From Sphingomonas faeni (GTDB taxonomy: Bacteria; Pseudomonadota; Alphaproteobacteria; Sphingomonadales; Sphingomonadaceae), in NCBI RefSeq assembly GCF_003053745.1, contig NZ_QAYE01000004.1, positions 1-64,000 of the forward strand: DNA of 64,000 nucleotides, read 5' to 3'. Of the stretch, positions 26,254-35,009 are shown in pieces. Under the pieces are notes generated by a model. It had not been told where the DNA came from. It saw only the letters and a program-made list of their open reading frames with translations, and did no database searches. Position 1 is the stretch's first letter. Each line of letters begins with the position of its first letter. The position numbers and the translations under genes are program-made.

Positions 26254-27507
26254 TCAAGCCGCATCCTCGGCATCGAGGCCGTACGCGGTATGCAGCACGC
26301 GCACCGCCAGCTCGGTATAATCCTCTTCGATCAGCACGCTGACCTTGATCTCCGACGTCGCGATCGCCTGGATGTTGATGCCGCGCTCGCCGAGCGTCGT
26401 GAACATCGTCGAGGCGACGCCTGCATGACTGCGCATGCCGACGCCAACGACGGACACCTTGGCAACGCGCGTGTCGTGGACGATCGTCGCATAACCGATC
26501 GCGCTCTTCGCCTTGTCGAGCACGTCGAGCGAGCGCGCGAGATCGGCCGCCGGCACCGTGAACGTCACGTCCGTAGATCCCGTCGAATGCGCGACGTTCT
26601 GCACGATCATGTCGACGTTGATCCCCGCATCCGCGAGCGGCGCGAAGATCGCCGCGACCGAGCCCGGCCGATCGCTGACCTGCGTCAGGGTGATCTTCGC
26701 CTCGTTCTTGTCGTGCGCGATGCCGGTGATGAGCTGGCGTTCCATATCGTCGATTTCCTCTTCGCCCACGATCAACGTGCCGCGGTGACCATCATTGGTG
26801 TCGCCATCCTCGAACGAGGACAATACGCGCACACGCACATTCTCTTTCATCGCAAGGCCGACAGACCGCGTCTGCAACACCTTGGCACCGACGCTGGCGA
26901 GTTCCAGCATCTCTTCGTACGTGACCTTGCTCAGTTTCCGCGCGCGGGGCACGATCCTGGGGTCGGTCGTGTAGACGCCATCGACGTCGGTATAGATGTC
27001 GCAGCGATCGGCCTTCATCGCCGCCGCCATTGCCACCGCCGACGTATCCGAGCCGCCGCGGCCCAACGTCGTGACGCGCTGGCCATCCGCGACGCCCTGG
27101 AAACCGGGGATCACCGCGACGACGCCGTCCGCTAGGCTCGCGTCGAGCGCGGCCGTGTCGATCTCGCCGATGCGGGCCGATCCGTGCGCGTCCGACGTGT
27201 TGATCGGCAACTGCCAGCCCAGCCAGGACCGCGCCTTGCAGCCTGCCGCCTGGAGCGCGATCGCGAGCAAACCACTCGTAATCTGCTCGCCGGCCGAAAC
27301 GACGACGTCATATTCCTTCGCGTCGTACAGCGACGACGCCTCGCGGCAGAAGCCGACCAGCCGGTCGGTCTCGCCGGCCATCGCGGAGACGACGACGGCG
27401 ACCTGGTTGCCGGCGTCGACTTCGCGCTTCACGCGCGCGGCGACGTTGCGGATACGCTCGATCCCAGCCATCGACGTCCCGCCGAATTTCATCACGATAC
27501 GGGCCAT
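26254..27507 (-). CDS. lysC: Aspartate kinase
   Basis: First step of the aspartate pathway to Lys, Thr and Met. 417 residues from the ATG at 27507 (MARIVMKFGGTSMAG holds the catalytic KFGGTS). The kinase domain is about 1-240 and two ACT regulatory domains occupy about 265-410, implying amino-acid feedback. The frame runs another 59 residues upstream, but those overlap the divergent ubiG start region and are not family-like. thrC, a later gene of the pathway, is also in this window. Confidence 0.96.
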   Translation of the reverse strand: MARIVMKFGGTSMAGIERIRNVAARVKREVDAGNQVAVVVSAMAGETDRLVGFCREASSLYDAKEYDVVVSAGEQITSGLLAIALQAAGCKARSWLGWQLPINTSDAHGSARIGEIDTAALDASLADGVVAVIPGFQGVADGQRVTTLGRGGSDTSAVAMAAAMKADRCDIYTDVDGVYTTDPRIVPRARKLSKVTYEEMLELASVGAKVLQTRSVGLAMKENVRVRVLSSFEDGDTNDGHRGTLIVGEEEIDDMERQLITGIAHDKNEAKITLTQVSDRPGSVAAIFAPLADAGINVDMIVQNVAHSTGSTDVTFTVPAADLARSLDVLDKAKSAIGYATIVHDTRVAKVSVVGVGMRSHAGVASTMFTTLGERGINIQAIATSEIKVSVLIEEDYTELAVRVLHTAYGLDAEDAA

Positions 27508-27559
27508 TGGCAGCGCAAATCCCTTTGGGTCGAAGCGGCGGCCCTGATAGGTAGCGCGC

Positions 27560-28300
27560 ATGATACTGGCAAGTGACACCGTAAACGGCGCAACAATCGA
27601 TCCGCGCGAGGCCGCGCATTTCGGCACGATGGCGAAGGACTGGTGGGATCCGAAGGGCTCGTCCGCCCCGCTCCACAAGCTCAACCCGCCACGGTTGCGC
27701 TATATCCGCGAGCAGGTCGATGCGCATTGGGGGGGGGACGGTTCGACCTTCACGCCGCTGGCGGGGAAGACCGCGCTCGACGTCGGCTGCGGCGCGGGAT
27801 TGCTGTGCGAACCGCTCGCGCGGCTTGGGGCGGCGGTGACGGGGATCGATGCGGCGCCCGAGAATATCGCGGTGGCGGAGATCCATGCGGCGCAGAGTGG
27901 TCTTGCGATCGACTACCGCGCGGGGGGAGTCGAGGGGCTGGTCGGGCAATTCGATCTGGTCACCAGCCTGGAGGTGATCGAGCATGTCAGCGACCCTGCG
28001 GGCTTCGTCCGAGGCTTGGCACGGACGCTGGCGGTGGGCGGGTTGCTGATCCTGTCGACACCTAATCGTACGCCGCTGTCTCGGCTGGCGATGATCACCG
28101 TGGCTGAGGGTGCAGGCGTCATTCCGAAGGGCACGCACGACTGGAACAAGTTCCTGACGCCTGAGGAACTGACCGCGTTGCTGAAGGATGCGGGGCTTTG
28201 GGTAACGGATACGCGCGGGCTGAGTTTCTCGCCGGCGACGGGGTTCGCGCTGAGCAATTCGACGAGCCTCGATTATTTCCTGACCGCGGTAAAAGCCTAA
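27560..28300 (+). CDS. ubiG: Ubiquinone O-methyltransferase UbiG
   Basis: Class I SAM methyltransferase performing both O-methylations of ubiquinone synthesis. 246 residues, with SAM loop LDVGCGAGLLCEPLARLGA, the acidic VTGID, and the family-specific ending TRGLSFSPATGFALSNSTSLDYF. Start ATG 27560, 52 nt from the divergent lysC start. A family A element follows the stop. Confidence 0.95.
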   Translation: MILASDTVNGATIDPREAAHFGTMAKDWWDPKGSSAPLHKLNPPRLRYIREQVDAHWGGDGSTFTPLAGKTALDVGCGAGLLCEPLARLGAAVTGIDAAPENIAVAEIHAAQSGLAIDYRAGGVEGLVGQFDLVTSLEVIEHVSDPAGFVRGLARTLAVGGLLILSTPNRTPLSRLAMITVAEGAGVIPKGTHDWNKFLTPEELTALLKDAGLWVTDTRGLSFSPATGFALSNSTSLDYFLTAVKA

Positions 28301-28317
28301 TCTTGCCCCCCATCACA

Positions 28318-28421
28318 CCACCCCGGCGAAGGCCGGGGCCCAATTGGGAAGGCCATGGTAACGAACCGCCACCCTCAGTCATAACCGTTCCCCAATTGGG
28401 CCCCGGCCTCCGCCGGGGTGG
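28318..28421 (+). repeat. 104-bp paired palindromic element, family A
   Basis: Arms CCACCCCGGCGAAGGCCGGG and complement. The spacer has AAGGCCATGGTAACGAACCG then CCTCAGTCATAACCGTTCCC, colinear with other copies. It begins 17 nt after ubiG and, with the compact element 50 bp further on, marks the left edge of the glycosyltransferase island. Confidence 0.93.
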
Positions 28422-28467
28422 TAGCGAGCGGGGTGGAGCTGAGTGATGGGGAACACCGCTCCCCAAA

Positions 28468-28526
28468 ATTGTTCACCCGCGAAGGCGGGTGCCCAGACTG
28501 GACACCCGCCTTCGCGGGTGAACAAT
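28468..28526. repeat. 59-bp compact palindromic element, family C
   Basis: ATTGTTCACCCGCGAAGGCG and its complement are separated only by the centre GTGCCCAGACTGGACAC, so the whole unit is one long near-perfect palindrome. Its right arm contains the GTG at 28518, the most likely start of the following membrane glycosyltransferase. Confidence 0.92.
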
Positions 28527-29957
28527 CTTCTGATGCTCGCAGCGCTGGCGATGGTCCTCATCGCGCTCGCACTCCTCCGCCCCGTCGACCACGACGAGAG
28601 TCAATACGTCGCCGCCGCCCTCCTCACCGCACACGGCCTCCTCCCCTACCGAGACTTCGCCTACCTCCAAACCCCACTCCAACCCTATCTCTTCGCCCCG
28701 ATCGCAGCCCTGGCAGGCGCCTGGATCTGGCCAGCCCTCCGCATAACCAACGCCCTCCTCGGCACAGCCACGATCGCCGCCGTTCACCGCGCCGCCCGCA
28801 TAGGCGGCGCCAGCACGAGCGCCGCCACCACCGCCGCCGCCCTGTTCGCAACCTGCGACATCCTCCTTTTCAGCATCGGCACAGCGCGCAACGACGCGCT
28901 CCCCGCAGCCTGCCTCGCGCTGGCCCTCCCCGCGATCGTCAGAACCGCGCGCGACCAGGGAAGCCGGCGCGACGCGATCCTCATCGGCGCGCTGCTCGCC
29001 GCCGCGACGACCGCGAAAATCTCCTATGCCCTCCCCGCGATAACCTACGGCATCTGGACGCTCTTCCGCGCCGACCGCCGCTCGTGGTGGACGCTGCTCG
29101 GCGCGCTCCCCCTCGTCGCATTGACGACCGCGCTGTTCTTCAAGGCCCCCGAAGGCTTCCTGTTCGGCGTACTAAGCTTCCCCAGCCAGGCGCCCACCGA
29201 ATGGTATCAGGCCCGCCCCTGGAAGCTGTCGAACGCGGCCAAGATCATCGACACGCTCAAGTTCCTCGCACTGGGCCCAGCCCTGCTCGCGATCGTCGCC
29301 ACCGCGGGCAGACGCCATCGCTGGCACCTGATCCTCGACCTGCTGATCCTCGCCGGCCTGATCGCCGCGCTCGCGCCGGTGCCGACATGGCGGCAATATC
29401 TGCTGCCGATGCTGCCCGCGCTGTTCGTGCGGCTGGCGCTTGTCTGGCACGCGCACCCGCCCGGCAAGGCGATGCGGATCGCCGCAATCGTTTTCGCCTG
29501 CGCAGGGCTCGCCCCCACTGTCGAAGCCGTCGCGAGCGGCGGTATCCCGATGCTCGATGCGATGCGCGACGCCGCAGTGGTGCGAGCGACACTCGACCGC
29601 GAGCACGTCATCGGCCCGGTCGCGACACTCTCCCCGCAATTCCTCCCTGGCCGGGCGATAGACCCGCGCTTCGCCACCGGCCCCTTCTATTTCCGCAGCA
29701 CCGCGCTCCTGAACGGCAATCAGGAATACCGACTGCACCTCGTCTCGCACGCGCGGATGCATCTTCTCGCCCAACCGCCCGCGATCATGACCGGCGGCGA
29801 AGGCGCGTGGAGCAGTGGCGACGACCGGATCGACGCAGCGCTCGCGACCTACGCGGTCCGGGAAGGCTACCGCGCGGTCCCCGCCCCCGACACCCGATTC
29901 ACCCTGTACGTCGCACGCCGTGCTTCGCCGCGACCAGCTTCGCATAATAGTCCATGA
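28518..29957 (+). CDS. GT39-like membrane glycosyltransferase
   Basis: 479 residues from the GTG at 28518, with about ten hydrophobic helices and the GT-C signature DHDESQY in the first periplasmic loop (about residue 23). Such enzymes transfer sugars from polyprenyl-phosphate donors. The frame opens at 28443, but the extra 25 residues are encoded by a palindromic repeat; ATG 28533 is a second candidate. Its last 59 bp overlap, on opposite strands, the end of the GT4 gene. Acceptor unknown. Confidence 0.82.
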   Translation: MNNLLMLAALAMVLIALALLRPVDHDESQYVAAALLTAHGLLPYRDFAYLQTPLQPYLFAPIAALAGAWIWPALRITNALLGTATIAAVHRAARIGGASTSAATTAAALFATCDILLFSIGTARNDALPAACLALALPAIVRTARDQGSRRDAILIGALLAAATTAKISYALPAITYGIWTLFRADRRSWWTLLGALPLVALTTALFFKAPEGFLFGVLSFPSQAPTEWYQARPWKLSNAAKIIDTLKFLALGPALLAIVATAGRRHRWHLILDLLILAGLIAALAPVPTWRQYLLPMLPALFVRLALVWHAHPPGKAMRIAAIVFACAGLAPTVEAVASGGIPMLDAMRDAAVVRATLDREHVIGPVATLSPQFLPGRAIDPRFATGPFYFRSTALLNGNQEYRLHLVSHARMHLLAQPPAIMTGGEGAWSSGDDRIDAALATYAVREGYRAVPAPDTRFTLYVARRASPRPASHNSP

Positions 29958-31083
29958 GCTCGACCGCATGCTCGCGGTCGCTGCGAACATGCCGCGCCGC
30001 CACCGCCGCCGCCCGCCGCAACATCGCCGGATCGCGTGCGAATAATCGTCCGATCGCCGTCGCCGCACTCTCCGCGTCGCGCGCCGCGTAAAGCTCGCTC
30101 GCGTGGCGGTCGGCGACCTCCGCGCATCCGCCCGTATCCGGCACGATCAGCGGCAGGCCCGACGCCATCGCCTCCGACGCGACCAGCCCGAACGGCTCCG
30201 CCTCCGACCCGTGGATCAGCGCATCGCAACTCGCCATGATCCGCGCCAGCCGCTCGCGGTCATACACCGGCGCGAACATCCGGATATGCGGCGAGCCACC
30301 GATCCGCCGCTGGATCGCCTTGGTCTGCGCACCCGCCCCGATCAGCACCAGCCCGACCGGCAGCGTAGCGCCTGCCCGCGCCACAGCATCGACGACCAGC
30401 GGCCAGCGCTTCTCGCCGTGATGCCGCCCTAGCCCGAGCAACAGCATCCCGTCCTCGGGCAACCCGCACTGCCGCAGCAACGCCGCGCGCAACCGCGTGT
30501 CGCGCAGGTCCGGCGAGAAATGCCCGCGCTCGATCCCGAGCGGCATCGCCGCGTCGATCCTCAGCCCCCGCGCGCGCAGCCGCTTCTCCAGCGCCGGGCC
30601 GTTGGTAACGACGACATCGTATTTTTCGAGGAAGCGCCGCATGTACCGGCTGTACCAGGCGAAGCCGCGCTCGATCTGGTCATGGCTCGCGACGCCCGCG
30701 AACCAGCGCTGCGCATAGGCCGCGATATTGTCGTTGTGCATGAAAAACGACTTCACGGCCCGTCCCTGCCAGTCGCCGACAAACCACGCCGGCCGCCACG
30801 GCGAGCAGCATTCGACCACGTCCGGATCGAGATCGTCGAGCACGCGGTGGATCGCGCTTTCATCCCAGAACAACCCGTAGTTGCGATCGAACGGCATGCC
30901 CGGCGACTTGAGGTAGACGATCTGCCCGCCGCCAGGCCGCTCCTCGACGCGGTCTTCCTTGCCGGGCGCGACGACGATCAACTCATGGCCCATGTCCGAC
31001 ATGATGCCCATTTTCCGATCGACATAGGTCCGAACGCCACCACCGGTCGGCGAGTAGAACTCGTTAACGTCGACGATCCTCAT
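29899..31083 (-). CDS. GT4-type glycosyltransferase
   Basis: 394 residues, GT-B fold. Begins MRIVDVNEFYSPTGGGVRTY, the acceptor-domain glycine loop. The donor domain carries LGLGRHHGEKRWPLVVDA and the E-x7-E motif in GSEAEPFGLVASEAMASGLP. It probably adds a sugar to a lipid or polysaccharide in the cytoplasm. Last gene of a minus-strand set with a six-helix-plus membrane protein and a DUF2141 protein (10-bp spacing). Confidence 0.88.
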   Translation of the reverse strand: MRIVDVNEFYSPTGGGVRTYVDRKMGIMSDMGHELIVVAPGKEDRVEERPGGGQIVYLKSPGMPFDRNYGLFWDESAIHRVLDDLDPDVVECCSPWRPAWFVGDWQGRAVKSFFMHNDNIAAYAQRWFAGVASHDQIERGFAWYSRYMRRFLEKYDVVVTNGPALEKRLRARGLRIDAAMPLGIERGHFSPDLRDTRLRAALLRQCGLPEDGMLLLGLGRHHGEKRWPLVVDAVARAGATLPVGLVLIGAGAQTKAIQRRIGGSPHIRMFAPVYDRERLARIMASCDALIHGSEAEPFGLVASEAMASGLPLIVPDTGGCAEVADRHASELYAARDAESAATAIGRLFARDPAMLRRAAAVAARHVRSDREHAVELMDYYAKLVAAKHGVRRTG

Positions 31084-31093
31084 GCGACCACTC

Positions 31094-31609
31094 TCACGGT
31101 GTGACGGGCCCGAACCCGCCGAGCCCGCGCAGATACTGCACGGTGATCCGCACCGTCGTCACGCCCGCGCCGACCTCGACCAGCGCCTGCTCGACCTTCG
31201 GCCGCGACCGCCCGAGCTTCGCGTTGCTCGCGAACCCGGCGCCATCGGTCCAGAAGCTGAACTTGTTCTTCCCGTCGCGATTATGCGTCAGCAACAGCGC
31301 ATAGCGCCCCGGCCGCGGCACCCGGATGCACAGCATCGGCGCCCCGCTCGGCGGCGTCGGCACCACCACCCGCCGAAACGTCTTTCCCGCCGCGATCAGC
31401 ACGTGGTCATCCTTGAGAAAGCCCGCTTCGTCATCAGGATAGAGTTCGAGCTTCAACTCGCCCGTACGATCCTTCAGCCCAGTGACCTCCACCGCGATTG
31501 CGGGTCCTTCCCCCGGTCGGCACGCCGCCGCATCGCTCCCGAGCACCTGCGCCCCGGCCGGCCCCGCAAATGCAGCAATCGCGACCAGCGCGACACAGGC
31601 GCGAATCAC
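31094..31609 (-). CDS. DUF2141 domain-containing secreted protein
   Basis: 171 residues from the GTG at 31609, which overlaps the upstream stop by 4 nt (GTGA). Signal peptide ACVALVAIAAFAGPAGAQ, then a DUF2141 beta-rich domain (TGLKDRTGELKLELYPDDEA, KFSFWTDGAGFASNAKLGRS). Family function unknown. The frame continues upstream to 32449, but only as a shadow of the membrane-protein gene. Confidence 0.85.
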   Translation of the reverse strand: MIRACVALVAIAAFAGPAGAQVLGSDAAACRPGEGPAIAVEVTGLKDRTGELKLELYPDDEAGFLKDDHVLIAAGKTFRRVVVPTPPSGAPMLCIRVPRPGRYALLLTHNRDGKNKFSFWTDGAGFASNAKLGRSRPKVEQALVEVGAGVTTVRITVQYLRGLGGFGPVTP

Positions 31610-32538
31610 GCGCGCAACCGAGTAAGCCCGGCGTGGATACCGAACAGGATGATCAGCGCGACATGCACCAGCAGGGTCAGCGCGGCGGTGAACGCAATCA
31701 GCTCGGACAAGGCCTGGTCCTGCCCAATCAACAGGATCGCGGCGTTGGCGAACAGCAGGTCCTTGTTCGGCACGAGCGGCAGGCGCGACACCAGCAGGCG
31801 TCCGGCTGCAAGGAACAGCCACATCCCCACCGGCACGCCCGGCAACGCGAAATGCCACGCGAACGCGATCAGCACCGATCCGCACAGCAATCGGATGCAG
31901 TGGATCCCGAACACCCACCAAAGCTTCGCGCGCGGCAACGAGAACACGCGGCGCGAGAAGATCAGGAACGGCAGCGAAATGGCCAGCGTCACGCCCGCCG
32001 ACGCCAGCACGGTGCGGAACTGGTCGTGCGTCAGCAGGTGCCGGCCGAGCGGCAACGCGATCGCCACCAGCAACAGCGTCACCGCATTGCCCGCGATCGC
32101 CGACAGGATCGACACGTCCTTCACCGCACCGAACGGCGACGCCACCATCCGCGCCTTCGCCCGCGCCCAGGCGTAGAAATACGCGTCGCCGGAGTATCCG
32201 AACACGACCTCGTTCGCGATCCGCTTCTTGATGAGCGCAACGAGGCCACCGAGCGGAATACCCCAGAGCCGACGGAAGATGACGTAATCCCCGGTCGGCG
32301 GCGACATGTAGAGCAGGCCGAAGCACACATAGAAGCGCGGATCCTGCGGCACCGAGCGCGACAGTCCGGCAAGGCCATGCCCAAGCAGTTCGCGCCCCAG
32401 CCCGACGATCATCGCCAGCGTCAGCACCGCGCCAATAATTGCAGGCCAACGGCTGCCGAGCGCCTTTAGCGGCTCGAGCCCGGCGCGCGCGATATCCGCA
32501 TAGCCGTCGCGATCGGCAGTTTTGGTACGGAAATTCAC
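31606..32538 (-). CDS. Polytopic membrane protein of unknown function
   Basis: 310 residues with seven or eight hydrophobic segments after a charged N-terminus. It resembles lysylphosphatidylglycerol-synthase-type (LPG_synthase_TM) flippase modules only in general topology. The GTG start at 32538 follows GAGGA at 7 nt. It heads the membrane protein, DUF2141, GT4 set, so it may move or present the lipid substrate of that glycosyltransferase (inference). Confidence 0.72.
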   Translation of the reverse strand: MNFRTKTADRDGYADIARAGLEPLKALGSRWPAIIGAVLTLAMIVGLGRELLGHGLAGLSRSVPQDPRFYVCFGLLYMSPPTGDYVIFRRLWGIPLGGLVALIKKRIANEVVFGYSGDAYFYAWARAKARMVASPFGAVKDVSILSAIAGNAVTLLLVAIALPLGRHLLTHDQFRTVLASAGVTLAISLPFLIFSRRVFSLPRAKLWWVFGIHCIRLLCGSVLIAFAWHFALPGVPVGMWLFLAAGRLLVSRLPLVPNKDLLFANAAILLIGQDQALSELIAFTAALTLLVHVALIILFGIHAGLTRLRA

Positions 32539-32707
32539 TCGCTGGTCCTCAAACCTTTGTCCTCAAGCCGTTCCGCCGCCCGTTGCCCACCCTCCGTCGC
32601 GCGGCCTGATAGCCGCCCGCCGTCGCGCATGCACGCAAAGTCGGTTTCAATCGGTCGCGATCTCCGCTTTATCCATCGCGCACTATGATGACCCCCATAT
32701 TTCACTC

Positions 32708-33763
32708 GTGACCGAGCCACCGACCGCCCAGCACATCCTGACCTATGCCGAGGATCTGCGCGGCGGCGGGGTCGAGCGCGCGCAACTGCGGCTCGCGCGC
32801 GGCTGGCTGGCGGCGGGCCGGCTCGTGACGCTGGCGATCGAGGATATTTCCGGGCCGCTGGCGGCGGAACTCCCGGAAGGGCTGGAGATCGTCACGCCGT
32901 CGCGGCTGCTCGCGTTGCCGAATGTCGTGCGACGTCTCAGGCCGGACATCATATTTTGCCCCGGTAATTTCTATACCGGCATCGCGGCATGGACCCGGCT
33001 GCGACTCGGCAAGACGTGTCCGCCGATCGTCGCCAAGATGTCCAACGCCCCCGCGCGCGCCGATCATACCCGACTGATGCACGCCGCACACCAGGTCTGG
33101 CTCGCGCGGCACGGCAGCTTCCTCGATCACCTCGTCGCGATGACTCCGGCGACCGCGGACGAGGCGGCGCTGGCGACACGCATGGTCGGGCGGACCAGCG
33201 TGATCCCGAACCCGCCCGCAGTGCCCATCCCCGGCACGTTGCCCGCTCTGCCACCGCGCTACATTCTCGGCGTCGGCCGGCTCGAACCGCAGAAACGCTG
33301 GGATCGCCTGATCGCCGCGCTCCCGCTGCTAGCGGACCGGACGTTACCGCTCGTCATCCTCGGCGAAGGTAGCGAGCGGGGGGCGATTGAAGCGCAAATC
33401 CACGCGCTCGGCTTGGGGGGCCGCGTTCTCCTGCTCGGCCACAGTAGCGATCCGCTCCCGGTCATGGCCCGCGCGGCGGTACTGGTACTGACGTCGGATT
33501 ACGAAGGCGTACCGGGGGTTTTGCGAGAAGCGCTGTCGGTTGGGACGCCGGTAATCTCGACCGACTCGAGCGCGGCGGTAGTGGAGATCGTTGATAGGCC
33601 GGAGCTTGGGACGGTGATTGCGAGGGACGACGCTGCCGCATTGGTTGGAGCGCTGGATGCGTGGCTAGAGCCAACTCGGCAGCGACCCGAAACAATCCCC
33701 CAACCGGGTACGGACTCAGCCAACCGCTACCTCGCACTCTTCGACCAACTGGTGAGGCGGTAA
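32708..33763 (+). CDS. GT4-type glycosyltransferase
   Basis: 351 residues from the GTG at 32708; the upstream part of the frame (from 32522) is Arg/Ser-rich and not family-like. GT-B fold with acceptor loop YAEDLRGGGVERAQLRLARG, donor-domain GVGRLEPQKRWDRLIAALPL, and SDYEGVPGVLREALSVGTPVI (E-x7-E equivalent). Resembles N-acetylgalactosamine/LPS-type transferases. Divergent from the membrane-protein gene, 169 nt apart. Confidence 0.87.
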   Translation: MTEPPTAQHILTYAEDLRGGGVERAQLRLARGWLAAGRLVTLAIEDISGPLAAELPEGLEIVTPSRLLALPNVVRRLRPDIIFCPGNFYTGIAAWTRLRLGKTCPPIVAKMSNAPARADHTRLMHAAHQVWLARHGSFLDHLVAMTPATADEAALATRMVGRTSVIPNPPAVPIPGTLPALPPRYILGVGRLEPQKRWDRLIAALPLLADRTLPLVILGEGSERGAIEAQIHALGLGGRVLLLGHSSDPLPVMARAAVLVLTSDYEGVPGVLREALSVGTPVISTDSSAAVVEIVDRPELGTVIARDDAAALVGALDAWLEPTRQRPETIPQPGTDSANRYLALFDQLVRR

Positions 33764-33810
33764 CACCCCACTCGATTACCCGCCCCATTGATGTCCCCGG
33801 CCCTCACCCC

Positions 33811-33889
33811 CCGTCATCCCCGCGGACGCGGGGACCCATACTGGCAAACCTCGAAGGATATGGGTCCCCGCGTCCGCGGGGATGACGGG
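33811..33889. repeat. 79-bp paired palindromic element, family G
   Basis: Arms CCGTCATCCCCGCGGACGCG and complement around a 20-odd bp spacer (CATACTGGCAAACC...GGATATGGG). Only copy of this exact sequence in the window. It separates the glycosyltransferase island from the AI-2E-family gene and lies between convergent genes. Confidence 0.88.
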
Positions 33890-33931
33890 GGTGTGCGATG
33901 AACCCGGATTAAGAGGGGGCACTAAACTCGA

Positions 33932-35008
33932 TCAGGCCGTAGCCTCACCCTCGCCCGCCTCGGCCTTCTCCTCTTCCCGCTCCGACCGCCGCTCGAGCGC
34001 GGTCTTCAGCATCGCGGTCATCGGGTCGGCCAGCGCCAGCCCCAGAATCCCGAACAACGCGCTCGCGAGGATCTGCGCACCAAGCGTCAGTGCCGGCGGC
34101 AAATCGACCGTGCGCTTGGCGACCATCGGCACGATCACATACCCATCGATCGTCTGCACAATCAGGTACGTCCCGATCGCCCAATAGCCCGTATCGACCC
34201 CCGCGCTGAACCCGACCGCGACCATCAGCACGCCGGTCACGATCGCGCCGACGTTCGGGATGAACGCCAGGATACCCGCGATGATGCCGAGCAGCATCGC
34301 CATCGGCACGCCCCCGACCGCCAAGGCAATGCCGCTCGCGACACCCTCGACCGCCATCCCGAGCAAGCGCCCGGCGAGCAACCGCCGCAACGTCGCGCCC
34401 ATCTTGACCAAAGTTCTGGCGAACTCGGGGCGCAGGTCGAGCGGCACCATCCACTGGAGCCCGCGCGAGTACGTTCCCGGGTCCATCGCGATGAACAGTC
34501 CGAGGATCAGGATCATGAACATGCTGGTGATCGCGCCGATCGCGCTGCCCACCCACGACGTCACGCGCCCGACCGAGCCAAGTGCCTGCTTGACGATCCC
34601 GTTGACGTCCGACGCGCCCGGCATCAGCCCCTGCGACGTCAGATAGCCGGTAAAGCGATTGGCCTGAGATTCCAGCGTCGAGCGCAGCTGCGTCACCTGC
34701 TCGGTGACCTGCACGCCGGTCAGCACGAACGTGCCGACGAGGAACGCGAAGGTCAGCAGCACGACGATCAGCAACCGCCAGCCGCGCCCGATCGGCAGCA
34801 CCCGCCCGAGCAGCCGCACGCCGCCATCGAGCAGCGCCGCGAACACGACGCCAGCGAAGATGATTAGCAACGGCTGAACCAGCACGATCAGCAGCGCGAT
34901 CACGCAGGCGAGCCCGAGCCAGATCATCGCGCGCTTCAGTTCCTTGCGCAGGAACGGATCGCGCATCTCGACCGGGCTCAGTTCGTCGACCGTCTTCGTC
35001 TCGACCAT
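33932..35008 (-). CDS. AI-2E family transporter (PerM/YhhT-like)
   Basis: 358-residue polytopic membrane protein: four helices in the N-terminal third, a periplasmic middle and four more helices with the conserved GIIAGILAFIPNVGAIVTGVL. Family members are permease-like; AI-2 export is established for few, so the substrate is open. It starts 1 nt after the lepB stop and ends in an acidic Glu-rich tail. Confidence 0.88.
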   Translation of the reverse strand: MVETKTVDELSPVEMRDPFLRKELKRAMIWLGLACVIALLIVLVQPLLIIFAGVVFAALLDGGVRLLGRVLPIGRGWRLLIVVLLTFAFLVGTFVLTGVQVTEQVTQLRSTLESQANRFTGYLTSQGLMPGASDVNGIVKQALGSVGRVTSWVGSAIGAITSMFMILILGLFIAMDPGTYSRGLQWMVPLDLRPEFARTLVKMGATLRRLLAGRLLGMAVEGVASGIALAVGGVPMAMLLGIIAGILAFIPNVGAIVTGVLMVAVGFSAGVDTGYWAIGTYLIVQTIDGYVIVPMVAKRTVDLPPALTLGAQILASALFGILGLALADPMTAMLKTALERRSEREEEKAEAGEGEATA

Positions 35009-35009
35009 G

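Noticed and set aside
31610..32449. Upstream extension of the DUF2141 frame
   Set aside because: It shadows the membrane-protein gene in another frame; GTG 31609 with signal peptide and GTGA overlap is a better start.
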